64,000 nucleotides of DNA, taken from NCBI GenBank assembly GCA_003117195.1, contig BDSI01000004.1:1545290-1609289 (forward strand), given 5' to 3'. Each line of letters opens with the position of its first letter. The first letter of the stretch is position 1. This document shows positions 45,714 to 58,132 of this stretch, one piece after another. Source of the stretch: Eudorina sp. 2006-703-Eu-15. Lineage: Eukaryota; Chlorophyta; Chlorophyceae; Chlamydomonadales; Volvocaceae. The position numbers and the translations under genes were made by a program. The notes below the pieces were generated by a model. That model saw only the letters and a program-made list of their open reading frames with translations, had not been told where the DNA came from and did no database searches.

Positions 45714-48700
45714 ATGCATCTAAACAACTCCTTCATAAAGAAGACTAAAAAGGGAAAAGTCGTCAAGGTGCGCGCGCGTGCCAAAAATTCTGGGGAGTTC
45801 CTGGGGTGATGGGGGTAGCGCAGGCATCGTGTCCGTGGCAGCAGTACCACGGTGCATTCGGACGGGGACCCAGCCATTCGGCAATGACGCCTTTTCCGTT
45901 TTCCCCGCCACTGCCTCTTCGTCACTACTTATGCTCATAAATCTGCATAAATCAATCCGCACAGCAATCAACCGCGTGGCTCGTCTGTGCCACAGGTGGT
46001 GAAGGAGCGCTACCTCCGTGACGACATCTGGTGGGTCCGATCCCGATCCCGGCCCCGGGTCGGGGAAGGAAGGCTCGGGCAACCGGCGACGAGTTATGGT
46101 CCATTGCTTTCGTCAGCGGGATTACCTGCGTTGCCAGTTCTGCCGGGCGGCGGAAGTGGGCCGGGGGGGTCTCACACCGCGGACACGCAGACGACTCGAC
46201 CGCCTAACCTGGCCTACCTAACCTAACCTGTGTGTACCGCATCCGCAGCTTGAAGTGGCCGCACTGGTGTAGCACCGTCGGTCATTACGCGCCGGGGATT
46301 CGACAACATTGGCGGTAGCCTGCACGAGCACGACACACATATGCACAAGCATATAGATCATTTCGACGGCATGTGTAAGCGTATGTCGTACATGTGCCGC
46401 AAATGTGTCGTACTGAATGCAGGAGTGGTTCCCCCCTTGACCCCGAGTGCGACTCGGCCAGCCACAAGCTGAGCGCCACCGCGCCGCATTACCTGCTCAT
46501 CGACACAAATGTGGCGCTGCACCAGGTACGGCGTACGGCATGTGATCAAGTATGGGCTGGCGTGGGCTGGGCTGGGCTGAGCTGCGGACGGGTTAGAGGT
46601 ATCCTCCGGGCTCCGAAGGGGGCTGGCCCGTGCCGGGGCGCCTGGTATGTGCCTGTACGGCTGCTGTACACCGGTATAAGCCTGTACGACTGTTGTACAC
46701 CTGTACGGTAGGTAGTACTGCCGGGTTCCGAGCGCTCTGGACTGACGCCTGGACCGATCTAGCTTGCAGGGCCTTGGTTGGTGCTTCCGCCGCCCGGTGG
46801 TTCTTCCCGACCCCGGACCTGGCTAGAGGGTGGATGGGGTGGCACAACGCCGCCTTCACCCTGGGTGGCACAACGCCGCCTGGCGGACTTGGCTGAGCGA
46901 CTACGCTCCTGGGAGGCAGGGCCACACGCCGACCACACTCCGTCTCCGCCTCGGTCACGTCCGGGGCCGGTCCCACCAACAGGGTGGTCGTGCCACCCGC
47001 CCCTGCGGCCCCTGCCACCTCTTACCATACCCTCCCCGGGTTTGGCTTTCCGTTTCTTTCTACCCCTCCCCGCCGCCCACCGCCCACAGCTTGACTTCCT
47101 GGAACACGCGGCGGTGACGGACGTGATTGTGTGTACGACGGTCCTTGAGGAGGTACGGCAGTACGGCCAAGGGGACGGCTGCATGGCATCCCCGGCACTG
47201 TTGCGGGGCTCCAGCTGGGGTCCGGGCGGGTTTGTGCCCCTGGGGCCGTGGGGAGCACCTGGCCGTGGGGGCGGGGTTCGTGGTGGTGGTGGTGGACCCG
47301 GACGTTTGCTCGGGCAGTCAGCGCAGTTATGGGTATTGTATGTCTGCCGCTTTCCAACACCCCCTTTCCTCCTATCCCCTCCTGCACTCGCCCGTCCCCC
47401 GGCCGGCCTCCGGGCCGTCGCTCAGGTGCAGCACAAGAACGCGTCCGCCTACCAGCGGCTGCGCGCCGCCTGCGCCGCCCCCGCCAAGCGGTTCTACGTC
47501 TTCGCCAACGAGCACCACAAGGACACCCACGTGGCGGCCGCGGAGGGGGAGTCGCCCAACGACCGCAACGACCGGGCGCTGCGGCAGGCCACCAAGTGGT
47601 ACTCGGAGCGGATACCGCAGGTGGGAGGGGTTAAATCGAAAAAAGAAATAAACCCGAAGAACGAACCCGCAGGTTGGTTGGTTGGTTGGTTGGTTGTGGT
47701 GGTAGACTTATTCATACCGCAGGTGGGAGGGGAGGGACGGGGTGTTAAAAAGACACAGACCACCCCCTGTGTCTAGGCTGTTTCTTCTTAACCCTCCCCT
47801 TCCACCTGCGGCGGCGAGTGGGAGGTAGTGGGGGCCCCGGAGTGGGAGGTAGTGGGGGCCAGAGTTCGGGGGCCGCGAAGGACGGGGGTCCCATGTGAGG
47901 GAGAAGAAGGATCGGGGTTTGGAGCATGGGCGGGGAGGGAGGGGGTGGCATGCTACGGTATGAGGCCTGTGGCCGTGATGTGAACGGAAGCGGGGGACAC
48001 GCAGGAGAGCCCACGGCGTTGCGACCCTGCGGCCGCGCATACACATGCCGTACACATGCGCGCCATGGCGCCGCGCTGGGTGGAGGCGCGCCGTGGCATA
48101 CATCTCACCCTCTTTGCTGTACGGCGCCGCAGGACAAGGTGTCCGTGATCCTGCTCACCAACGACGTGGCCAACCGGGCGGCAGCGCAGGCGGAGGGGCT
48201 GCAGGCCATGGGCGTCATGACGTACTGCCGTACACTACGGCAGGACGCTAAGGAGCTGCAGGTGGGTCCCGCGGTGTTTTGGGGGGTCGGGGGTTGAACT
48301 GAAAAACCCGAAACCGGGGGGACTGCTGGTCCCGGCTGCGGCAGCGCAGGCCGCTGTACCTGGCCGGAGGGACTTGGCAGCTGGAGGGAGGAGGTGGTGG
48401 CACGTGGGAGGAGCAGGTGGAGGAGGAGCAGGGGCAGGAGATCGCGGCATGACTTCTGGGTCGAGCGTGGCGGTACTGCTGCCGTGGGTACCGGTTTGTG
48501 TGTTGATGACTCAGCGACACCGTGTGCAGGTTACACACACTTGCACTTTGGGGTGTCAGTGCTGGCCAGGGTTGGACAGGGGTTGCGTCAGTGCTGTTGC
48601 ATGATGTACCGCAGCGCCCACGTGCATTTACGGTTATGCGGCCGTGAATCACCCGCGGCCCTGCGAGCAGGATCTTGTGGCCTCTGCGGCCGAGGATGAG

Positions 48701-51700
48701 GAACAGGAGAAGGCGGCGGCGGCGGCCGCGGCGGCCGCCGCCCCGTCCGGCGACGGCGCGGACGGCGAACGAGGCCGCGCCGCGAAGCGCAAGAAGCTGT
48801 ACAGCGAGCACCTGCCGTACAGCGAGCTCATGGCGGGCATCAAAGCCGGCCGCTTCCACCAGGTGGGTTGCCGTACGTCACACCGTACGGCAGTACCGGC
48901 TAGGGTCCTGGCGGCTGGCTGCTGGTCGTGGCGGCTGGCTGCAGAGGTCGTTGGGGTGGCTGTGTTCACGTGGGTGGTTAAGAGGTGGTTGACGAGGCTT
49001 GAAGAGGGGGCGGGGGCCGCGTTGGGGGATGTGTCGCCATGGTCGGTTTGTGAGCTTGCAATTGCAACCCCCGTCACCGCCTCCTCTGCCTCCTCTGCCT
49101 CGTCCCACCTCCGCCTCCTCTGCCTCGTCCCACCTCCGCCTCCTCTGCCTCGTCCCACCTCCGCCTCCTCTGCCTCGTCCCACCTCCGCCGCCTCCGCCT
49201 CGTCACCGCCGCCGCCTCTACCCGTCAGGGCACGCTGCGCGTCAGCCGCTTCAACCCCTTCGAGGGCTGGGTGGCGAGTGAGAGTGTGGGGGAGGACATC
49301 CTCGTCAGCGGCCGGGTGGACATGAACCGGGCCATCGACGGTGAGCACGTGTGTGTGTGTGATCAACCAGAAAAACCGCCCGAACCAGCCCGAATTTAAC
49401 ATACTCCCTCTTGACCGTGAGGACGTGTATTGGCCGTGATTATGTCAGACCTGCACACGCGCATGCTGGCACAGGCCCTCCCTTCCTCCTCCCTCCATTT
49501 TCCTCCCCATGTAAGGAAAGCCCGGCATGTGGGTCAAGGGGTGCATTCGCATGCGGCTCGATAACAGCAGCTTACCCAACCCCCCTGGGGCGGGACGGGG
49601 CGGCTTGCGGCTGCCCGTCAATACCTGGCGCTGCGCTGCGCGCCTCTCAGTACGGCACCTAGACCCCTCTGTACGGCACTGAACTCCCTCAGTACGGCAC
49701 TCGGCTCCCGCAGGCGATGTGGTGGCGTTAGAGCTGCTCCCCGAGAGCCAGTGGCGGGCCCCCAACGCCAAGCTGCCGTCGGCGGTGGGGGCCGCGGGCG
49801 ACGCCGCCACGGGCGGCTCCAAGAGGCCGAGGCGGCAGAAGAGGGGCGGGGGCGCTGCGGAGGGGGTGGGCGGGGAGGCGCACGAGGACGCGGAGGACGA
49901 CGACGGGGACACGGATGACGAGCAGGGGCTGGACGAGGTCGCGGAGATCTTCCAGGTGGGTGGGTGGGTGAGTAGGTGGGTGGGAGGATGGATGGGTGGA
50001 GGATGGATGAAGGCGGTTGCTGGGGCGTAGAAGTGCCGTGCCTTGGACTCCCACAACAACGGCGGTGCGGCGACGTCCGCACCTCTCTCCCATTTCCACC
50101 GACCCCCGCCCGGCCCCCCGCCCCGCCGGGCCCCTCTTCTCCCCTCCGGGGCAACCCCAGGTGGCCCCCGGCGAGCACTTCAACGACTCGGCCGGCACGG
50201 GTCGTCGACCCACGGGTCGGGTGGTGGGCGTCATCAAGCGCAACTGGCGCACCCGGGGCTACTGCGGCAGCCTCAAGCCGCAGCGGGTGCGCTCCGGCGG
50301 CTCCGCCAACGTGCTGTTCATGCCCGTGGAGCGGCGGTACCCAATGATCAGGTGGGGGTGAGGGGTGGGTACGTGGGTGGGTTAGGAAAAACCGGCCGTG
50401 GGTGGGGTGGGTGTAGAGCCACAAGTTGCCGGTACATGCAGTACATGCAGTACACCGGTGCACGGGATGATGCAATAGCAGGCACACCCTAGATGACCCC
50501 GAGGTGACATCCCGTTGAGAGGACCAAAGGTCCGGGGTGTTCATGCTGCTCGAGCCTCCCCAGAACCACCCCGCCTACCTCGTTCCCCCTCCTCTCATTT
50601 CCCCCTCGTTGCTGCGCTCTTCCCCCTCTTCCCGCGCTTCCCGCTCTTCCCCCTGCTTCTCCTCTTTCCCCCTCGTTTCCCCCCTGGGCTTCCCCCTGGA
50701 CTGGGTGTGGGTGTGTCTGGGCTTGTGTTTCGCTTCATGCCCCTCTCTGAGTTACCCACTCGTTCCGCCTGCGCCTCCTCCCTCCTCGTCCCCTCCCCTT
50801 CCCCCTTCCCCCTTACCCTCCCCTTCAGGCTCCAGACCCGACAGGCCGACACGCTGATGGACAAGCGGATCGTGGTGGTGATCGATGGGTGGGACGCGGA
50901 CAGCGCCTACCCGCGGGGGCACTACGTGCGGACGCTGGGGGTCATCGGCGACCGGGACACGGAGACGGTGCGGGGCGGGCGGGAGGGAGGGAGGGAGCGT
51001 GGTGGGGGCCGGGGGGCCGGGGCCGGGGCCAGGAGGGAGGGAGCGTGGCGGGAGGTGCCGTACTGTGCGGACCTGGGCACATGTACGACGTGTGTGTGTG
51101 TGTGTGATAACTGAGCCGCGAGAAGCGAAGCGTGTGTGTGTGTGTGTTGGGAAGGGTTGACTCGTGAGCTCGTCCACACTCCGGGCAGGAGCGCGGGGCA
51201 GTGGCCAACAGTTGCCTGCCAAGTTATGGACCCAATTTCCCGACCCGTACGTTCAGTGAGCGTGTGGCAGGGACCCGGCCCAGACGGCTGCCCGATGTGC
51301 CCGGCTGTGAATCATCGTGAAAGCCGCGGCTCCTCCTCCTAACCCCCCACCGCTCCGCCTGGATCCCTTACCCCCACAGCCTCGCCCCCTCCCCCCCGCG
51401 CCGTTGCCCCCCGCCCACGCCCACGCTCACGCCCACGCGCCGTACAGGAGGTGATCTTGATCGAGAACGACATCAACACCAACCCCTTCACCCCTGCCGT
51501 ACACGACTGCGTGCCGCCGCTGCCCTGGTCCGTGAGCGCCGCCGACCTGGCGGACCCCCACCGCACCGACCTCCGCCACCTGGTGGTCGCCTCCGTGGAC
51601 CCCCCCGGCTGCAAGGACATCGACGACGCGCTGCATGTACGGCAACTGCCCAACGGAAACTACGAGGTGGGCGCCTGGGCCCGGGCCTTACGAGTGTTGA

Positions 51701-54700
51701 CCACCGGGGGCGTGGGGGGTTTCGGAGCGTGGCTGGGATCTAAAAAGGGAGGGGGCGCGCGGGAAGGTGAAGGGGCGGGTTTGCGGGTGTGGGGGGATTG
51801 CGGGTATGGGGGAATTGCGGGGTTGCTGGGTTGGGGGTGGGGTTGTGTGGTTGGTTCCGGCTCCAAAGCCCCGCAGGCCCTCCCCCGCAGGCCCTCCCCC
51901 TCGTCAGCTCGTCGGCTTGGGTTTTCGATGCCCGACTGCATTGAGCTGCACTGACCCCCGACTCGATCAAGTACGGTCTCACCATTCCCCTTCCTCGAAC
52001 CCGGCCTCTTTCCACCACCCTTCGCCTTGCACAATTAGACACCCAACCCGCCTCCGCGTCAGGCTGTGGTGTCTATGGGCTGTTTTCACTGTACGGTAAC
52101 TCCTAACCCATTCCAACTCCCGCGGCTCCCCTCCCCTCCCCCGGCCCCCCTCCCAACTCGCGCGGCCCCGCAGCTGGGTGTCCACATCGCGGACGTGACC
52201 CACTTCCTCAAGCCCGGCACCGCCATGGACGCAGAGGCCGCCCAGCGGGCCACCACCGTGTACCTGGTGCAGCGGCGGATCGACATGCTGCCCAAGCCGC
52301 TCACCGAGGACATATGCAGTCTCAGGTGCGCGCGAAGTAGGGGCCGGGAGGGGAGGGGCCGCGAACCCGCTCCTCACCATGTCCCCGTCCCTCTCCCCGC
52401 CGTTGACAACCGATTCGGTCCCACGCCATCCCATCCCATTACACCAGCCCTGATCGAATAAAACAATTTCCATGCACTTCTAATCATGGAGCGACCTGGT
52501 GCCGTACATGACGCCGTACATGGTGCCGTACACGTTGCCGTACCTCAGGTGCGATGTGGACCGCCTCGCGTTCTCCGTGCTGTGGGAGGTGGACTCCGAC
52601 GCCAACATCCTCAACACCAGCTTCACCAAGTCGGTCATCCGGTCGCGCGCCTCCCTCACGTACGCGGAGGCGCAGAGCCGCATTGACGACCCCGCCATGA
52701 ACGACGAGCTGACGGTCAGCCTCAGGTGTGCCAGGGACAGGGGCAGGGGCGGGGATCTCGTGTCGTGGGGAGCTTTCCGTCTGAGCTCTGATGTGCGCCG
52801 GAGGGGGATTTCGTGTGTGGGGGGCCGCGCCTCGCTCACTCGCAAGGCACCAACCGGCCCCAACCGATTGTAACCGTAACCCAACCGACCCTAACCGTAC
52901 CCCAACCGACCCGGACCGTACCCCAACCGGCCTCCCCACAGAACCATGAACCGCCTGGCCAAGATCCTGAGGGCGCGGCGCGCGGCCGCGGGCGCCCTGC
53001 AGCTGGCCTCCCCCGAGGTCAAGTTCACCATCGATACGGAGACGCATGACCCGCTGGACGTGGGCATGTACCAGGTGGGGCCGAGGTGGGGGCTGGGGCG
53101 AGGTGGGGCTGGTTGGGATGGGTAGATGGGGGGATGGGGGCGGGATGGGGCGGGTGGGGTTGGGTTGGGAAGGTGGGATGTGGGAGATGTGGAGTACGGA
53201 AGGGCCGTTCCGCACGCCGGGACGCAGGCCAGCCAGCCGAAACGCTGGCGTCCTGCCGAGCTGCAAAGCAACCGACGCAAGGGTCCTCTGCTCCGCTCCT
53301 GGCCTTCTTCGGTTGGTGACTGGGCGTCACTTCCGATGTGCCGCCGTCACCCTTCCCACTTCCCCCTCCTTGCATTGTTCCGCTGAGCTTCTCCCCTGCC
53401 CTGCTCCCCTCCCCTCCGACTGCGCCCCTCCACTCCATCCTCTGCCCTGCCCTGCGCCCCTGCCCCCTCCGACTGCTCCCCTGCTCCCTTGCTTCCCCGC
53501 CCGGCCTCAGGTCCGCGAGACTAACCAGATGGTGGAGGAGATGATGCTCCTGGCCAATGTGGCGGTGGCCGAGAAGATCCTGCGCCACTTCGCGTCCTGC
53601 TCGCTGCTGCGCCGCCACCAGACGCCGCCGCCGCGACAGTGGGTGCCGCCGCTTGCCCGACCGCTGTGGCCCCCTTACTTGGCACCCGTTGCTCCGCCTA
53701 GTATCGTAGCACCATTTGCCGCCGTGTCGCCGCGCGGTGTGGTAGCACGACACGGTGTGTTATTACGACACGGTGTGGTAGTACGACACGGTGTGGTAGC
53801 ACGACACGGTGTGGTAGCACGACACGGTGTGGTAGTACGACACGGTGTGGTAGTACGACACGGTGTGATAGTACGACACGGTGTGATAGTACGACGCCTC
53901 GCCCGGGTTAGGCGGTCAGGGGGTTTCCGAGCCTGTGGGTACCTTTGGACCTGTGATGCCGTGTGATGCCGTGCCCTCTCCGGGTATGTACGACCTTTCC
54001 CCCGGGTCGGGAACAGGAGGGCCTGCGGCGGTCGTCCCCTGACAATAGACTGGGTCTGAGGGGGACCCTGCTGTGACCCGCAGCATATCACGGGACGGGA
54101 ACATGAGGCCTCCCTGGACCTCTCCGATCCCCCCTGGCCCCGACCGCTTCCCCGACCTCTCCTGCAAACCGATCTGCCAAAGCAATTCACCCAACATTGC
54201 TGCGCTTGCCCGCGGTTACCTGACGCCCGCCGCCGCCGCCCCTCCCCTCCCCGCCTCGCCTCACCTCACCTCGTACCGCCTGCCTGCCTGCCTCGCGACC
54301 AGGTTCGAGCCCATCCTGAAGGCCGCTGCCGCCGCGGGCTTCTCCATCGACATCGCCACCTCCTCCGCCCTGGCCGCCTCCCTGGACTCGGCCACCCGGG
54401 CGGACGACCCCTACTTCAACAAGCTGGTCCGCATCATGACCACACGCTGCATGACGCAGGTACCGTATGGAGGGTTAGAGTGGGGGCGCGGGGGCTGGGG
54501 ATCGGGCGGGTTGGGGGTTTGGGCTGGAGGCTTGGGCTTGGGCTGGAGGCTTGGGCTTGGGCTGGAGGCTGGGGTTTGGGCTGGCGGCTGGGGTTTGGGG
54601 AATAGGGCTGGGGGCTGGGGATTGGGCTGGCTGAGATTCATGACCGCAGCGATGCGGCGCCTCATCAGCCTCGCGCCCAAGGACTGGGTCCACCTCCTCC

Positions 54701-56403
54701 TCCCCAGTCCTCCCTCTCCACCCCCTTCCCGCTTTTTCCTCGCGCGGCCCGCTGCTCCACCTCCACTCCTTACCCCCAACCCCAACCCCGGCTGTCGGCC
54801 CCCCACAGGCCCAGTACTTCGGCAGTGGCGACCTGGCCGTCTCCGAGTACCACCACTACGGCCTGGCCTCCCCGCTCTACACGCACTTCACCTCCCCCAT
54901 CCGCCGCTACGCCGATGTGGTCGTGCACCGGCTGCTGGGGGCGGCGATCGGGCTGGAGCCGCTGCCCGACAGCGCCCGAGACAAGTGAGTAGTGGGTAGT
55001 GGGTGCGGGTGCGGGTGCGGGTGCGGGCGTGGGGTCTTCCTTGTGTTTGTTGACGTGGACGGTGTTCAACTGAAGCAAGGGGTGACAGCATCGAATCAGC
55101 GGCTGGGACCGTCTGGTTGACGGACGGGGTGGGTGTGGGTTCGTGTGGGCCACAGGGTCTGTGTGTTTGTGGAGAACCCACAGTCCCCGGGGGCTGAGGT
55201 TCTACGGGGGTGCGTACATGTGCGTGCGTAGTGTGTACGGCAAGCAGGACGAGCTAGAAGCGAACCTTCCCTGCAACGCCCGGAGATTCCCTCACTCCCT
55301 CCTATGTGACCTCATCTGATGTGATATAATCTGATGTGATCTGGTTTTGCCTGATCTGATGTGGTGTGATGATATATAATCTCATCTGATCTTATCTGAT
55401 GCGGTCTGATCAGGTCTGATCTGCTCGGGTCGAGTCGGGTTGCTGGGGTCTGTGTCCGCAGGGAGGCGCTCCACAACTGCTCCGACAACCTGAACAAGCG
55501 GCACCGCAACGCGCAGATGGCGGGTCGGGGGTCGGTGGAGCTGCACACGCTCATCTTCTTCAAGAACCGCAGCGTCGTGGCGGATGCGCGCGTCACCAAG
55601 GTGGGTGGGGCGGGGGCGGGCAAGGGGGCGGGCAAGGGGGCGGGCAAGGGGGCGGGCAAGGGGCGGGCAAAGGGCAGAGAAGCCAGAGATGGCAAGGGTC
55701 AGGATACGCGCCGCGTGTGTCTCGGCTGGCCGGCCCTACGTGGCTTGGTGTGTTCGCTCTGCTGCGGCCGTGAAGATTGTTGTTCCCTGCCTTGCCCCAT
55801 CAAAGCGAGGTTGGCTTCACTGCAGCTTGTTGCTGTTAGGCCCGTGAGACTTGACCCTCGCCACGCCTTTCCTCCTGCGCATTCTGCTTCGTCGACGAGT
55901 GTTGCATGTACCCAATTTCGTTGTGGGCTTGTTTTCCGCATTAGCTCCCCGTTTTTGCCAATAAAGACAGCTCCCCCTGCCCCCTGTGATGCCTCATCAA
56001 CTGTATGGTATGGCATGGTACGACACATCCGTTGGCTGCGTCGCCGCAGGTCAAGGCCAACGGGCTCGTTGTGTTCGTCCCCAAGTACGGTATCGAGGGC
56101 CCCGTGTACCTCACTGCTCGCGACAAGAACAACGCCGCCGCCGCCTCCGGCGGCGCGTCGACTTCCGCCGCCGCCGCAGGTGAAGGTAGCGACCGACCCG
56201 CGGGTCAGCAGCAGCGGCCGCAGCAGTTCCTGCTCGACGAGGAGGCGCAGACAGTCACCTCCGCGGACGGCTCCATACGTTTCGCGATTTTTGACAAATG
56301 TGCCGTACGGATTGCCGTGGAGGAGGGTGTTGCGCACCGCCGTACACTGGTGCTGACGCTTGTGGACCGGAGTGAGATCCCCGAGAGCGAGCGGGTGGGC
56401 TAG
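45714..56403 (+). CDS. DIS3: Exosome nuclease RRP44/DIS3 (PIN endonuclease + RNB 3'-5' exonuclease)
   Basis: Twenty exons in phase: 45714-45767, 45996-46030, 46423-46525, 47090-47152, 47426-47620, 48133-48261, 48671-48862, 49229-49340, 49714-49955, 50161-50351, 50829-50967, 51448-51666, 52174-52325, 52549-52725, 52942-53074, 53511-53638, 54303-54459, 54809-54984, 55462-55600 and 56050-56403; 1,029 residues (about 950-1,000 in relatives). It is the active subunit of the RNA exosome. The start [10 protein letters not shown] with ERYLRDDIW is family-typical. The PIN domain keeps its acidic residues ([31 protein letters not shown]). Two cold-shock domains follow, then the RNB domain with [14 protein letters not shown] (Asp536, 542, 544, 545), [10 protein letters not shown] and [16 protein letters not shown] (about 834-848), so both active sites look intact. 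An S1 domain ends the protein. Extra Ala/Gly-rich insertions lie in exons 7, 9 and 20. The Cys triad usually following LRDDI is largely missing in this model. Confidence 0.97.
49091..49200 (+). repeat. 25-bp tandem repeat in a DIS3 intron
   Basis: Four copies of a pyrimidine-rich 25-base unit beginning CGTCCCACCTCCGCCTCCTC lie just before exon 8. They may extend its polypyrimidine tract. Confidence 0.8.
53736..53897 (+). repeat. 18-bp tandem repeat in a DIS3 intron
   Basis: Nine copies of GGTGTGGTAGTACGACAC with T/C variation, between exons 16 and 17. Because 18 is a multiple of three the frame stays open, which makes a spurious 306-codon frame here. Confidence 0.85.
54521..54610 (+). repeat. 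19-bp G-rich tandem repeat in a DIS3 intron
   Basis: Four to five copies of GGGCTGGAGGCTTGGGCTT and variants lie between exons 17 and 18. Confidence 0.75.
55310..55430 (+). repeat. TGATCT/TGATGTGAT simple repeat in a DIS3 intron
   Basis: A degenerate array of TCTGATGTGAT-like units before exon 19. It is unusually AT-rich for this locus. Confidence 0.65.
55610..55672 (+). repeat. 12-bp tandem repeat after DIS3 exon 19
   Basis: About five copies of GGGGGCGGGCAA begin ten bases inside the intron. The G-runs could affect donor recognition. Confidence 0.75.
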
Positions 56404-56529
56404 CGGGTGTGGAGGCCTGGCAGTAGCTGCGGATGTGGAGGCCTGGCAGTAGCTGCGAGTGTGGTGCGATGCTAGGACCGTGGCCCCGGGATGCGGTGGC
56501 AGTAGCCACAGATCTGGGCATTTGGAGAA

Positions 56530-56534
56530 TGTAA
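56530..56534 (+). terminator. Candidate poly(A) signal (TGTAA) for DIS3
   Basis: The first TGTAA after the DIS3 stop, 127 bases downstream. Further copies lie at about 57144 and 57154. Confidence 0.5.
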
Positions 56535-58072
56535 GGTAGCAGGGTAGCAGGGTTTTGATGATGCGTGGTGGTAAGAGGTAGGATGGCAGTAGCAGAAGGC
56601 GCGGATACTCACTTAGAGGAGCCAGCGGTCGGGCAGGTGCCGATGACCAGCCGCCCCCGCAGCCCCCGCTTGTAGCTGGGCGCAGGGGGGCGTTGCGGCT
56701 GAGGCATCGCGGCGGGGTTTATTTGGGATGTGGGCTTGGACCGTTGCGGAAGCGGGGTCCGTGGTGCGGCCTAGGAGCTACCGTAGATCGGGACACATGG
56801 GCCCCAGGTAGAGCCCGTGGGACTTTTCCCGCTAAGGAGGCAGCGTGGAAGTAAGCCCTTTGCGTGGAGCTGCTGTTGTCCCGGCGGGGAAATGATGACT
56901 TGGGAGTGTCCAGGGAGCAGGCGACCTCCTGTTCTTGATGACCCGCGGGCCTGACAGGTCCCCATCCAATTCAGGAACGGGCGAGAGATTTGCGGAGGGT
57001 TCGTCCGGTGTCCTCATGCCCGGTCGGGGACTGGAGGAAGGTGTTGTGCTGTCCTTGTCCGTGTCTGTGTCGTGCGAATCCAGTACAAACCAGTCGCGGC
57101 GTGCATGTTGCGCGCTTGCATCAAATGCAATTTAGAGAACTGCTGTAACAGCAGTGTAATTAATTATAGTGCGGAGCCAAGGAAGCGGCGGAGCCAACAG
57201 GGTGTCAACCAGTTTTGGGCGGGGCCCAGCGCGACGCGCATTCGGGGGCCCCCGTGAGCGACCCGCGCAAATGCAAATAGTTCATGTGTTAAACATTTGC
57301 TGCAGAAGTGCGAAGCGCCGACATGGCTTCTGTTTGCCTAGCGTTTCGAATTCGCCTGGCTTTGGGTTTTTAGACGTATGTTCCACGCCATTACAATCCA
57401 TAACAAAACTAGGATGTTGATGCATAATCAAATTTTATCAATTTTCATAAGTATAACACGACATCAAGAACTGGAAAGCAAAAGGTGTTTTATACAAGCG
57501 CTTTTTTATAAACCCTAAAACCCACATGTTGGCTCGCCTCTTCAGGACGGAGCGAAAGCCACGGTGGTCGCCCATCATCACCTTGTGCAAACCCGACTAG
57601 CGGCGTACATCAACACATTTGGCCTGTACGTGGAAGTCAAATGTCAAATCGTTACATATCTGCCGGGCCGACACTGGCCGGGGGCGCTAACCCGCCCCGT
57701 ACGGGAGACCGCGGAAGCACTCAAGGGTGTGGCGGTGATACTGAAAACCGTGTGAATGGCGACGTGTTACCAGGGGGTTAGCTTGTGACCCAAGACAGAG
57801 CCGAGCAGCCGGAAAGGGAGGCTTGAAGAGCTAGGCGAGGGATGTTTTTGCCTTGGGGTCAGTTTGAGTTGGGGAGTGACCTGCATGCTTTGGGGCCGGG
57901 AGATGCGCCGTGTTTTCTTGTGTGTGTTTGTGCGTATTGGTGACGGTTGGTGCGGCCAGAACGTTTCCACGACATTTCTTTTTGTGGAGGAATACCCCTT
58001 GCCAGCAGCGTGCGTGTAATTGCTGAAACCTTGGAGGTGAGGATGATGAGGGAGGAGGAGGTGTATACGGTT

Positions 58073-58132
58073 CGAAAATTTTGGGCGTTTGTAGGGCAAA
58101 ATCTTGGGCCGTACGAAAATTTTGGGCGTTTG
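58073..58132 (+). repeat. Short direct repeat, 41-base spacing
   Basis: CGAAAATTTTGGGCGTTTG occurs identically at 58073-58091 and 58114-58132, with partly similar sequence after each copy. It is a small tandem duplication. Confidence 0.8.

Noticed and set aside
53046..53966. 306-codon plus-strand frame inside DIS3
   Set aside because: Intronic; it is open because of an 18-bp (six-codon) tandem repeat, and the splice sites on both sides fit the DIS3 model.
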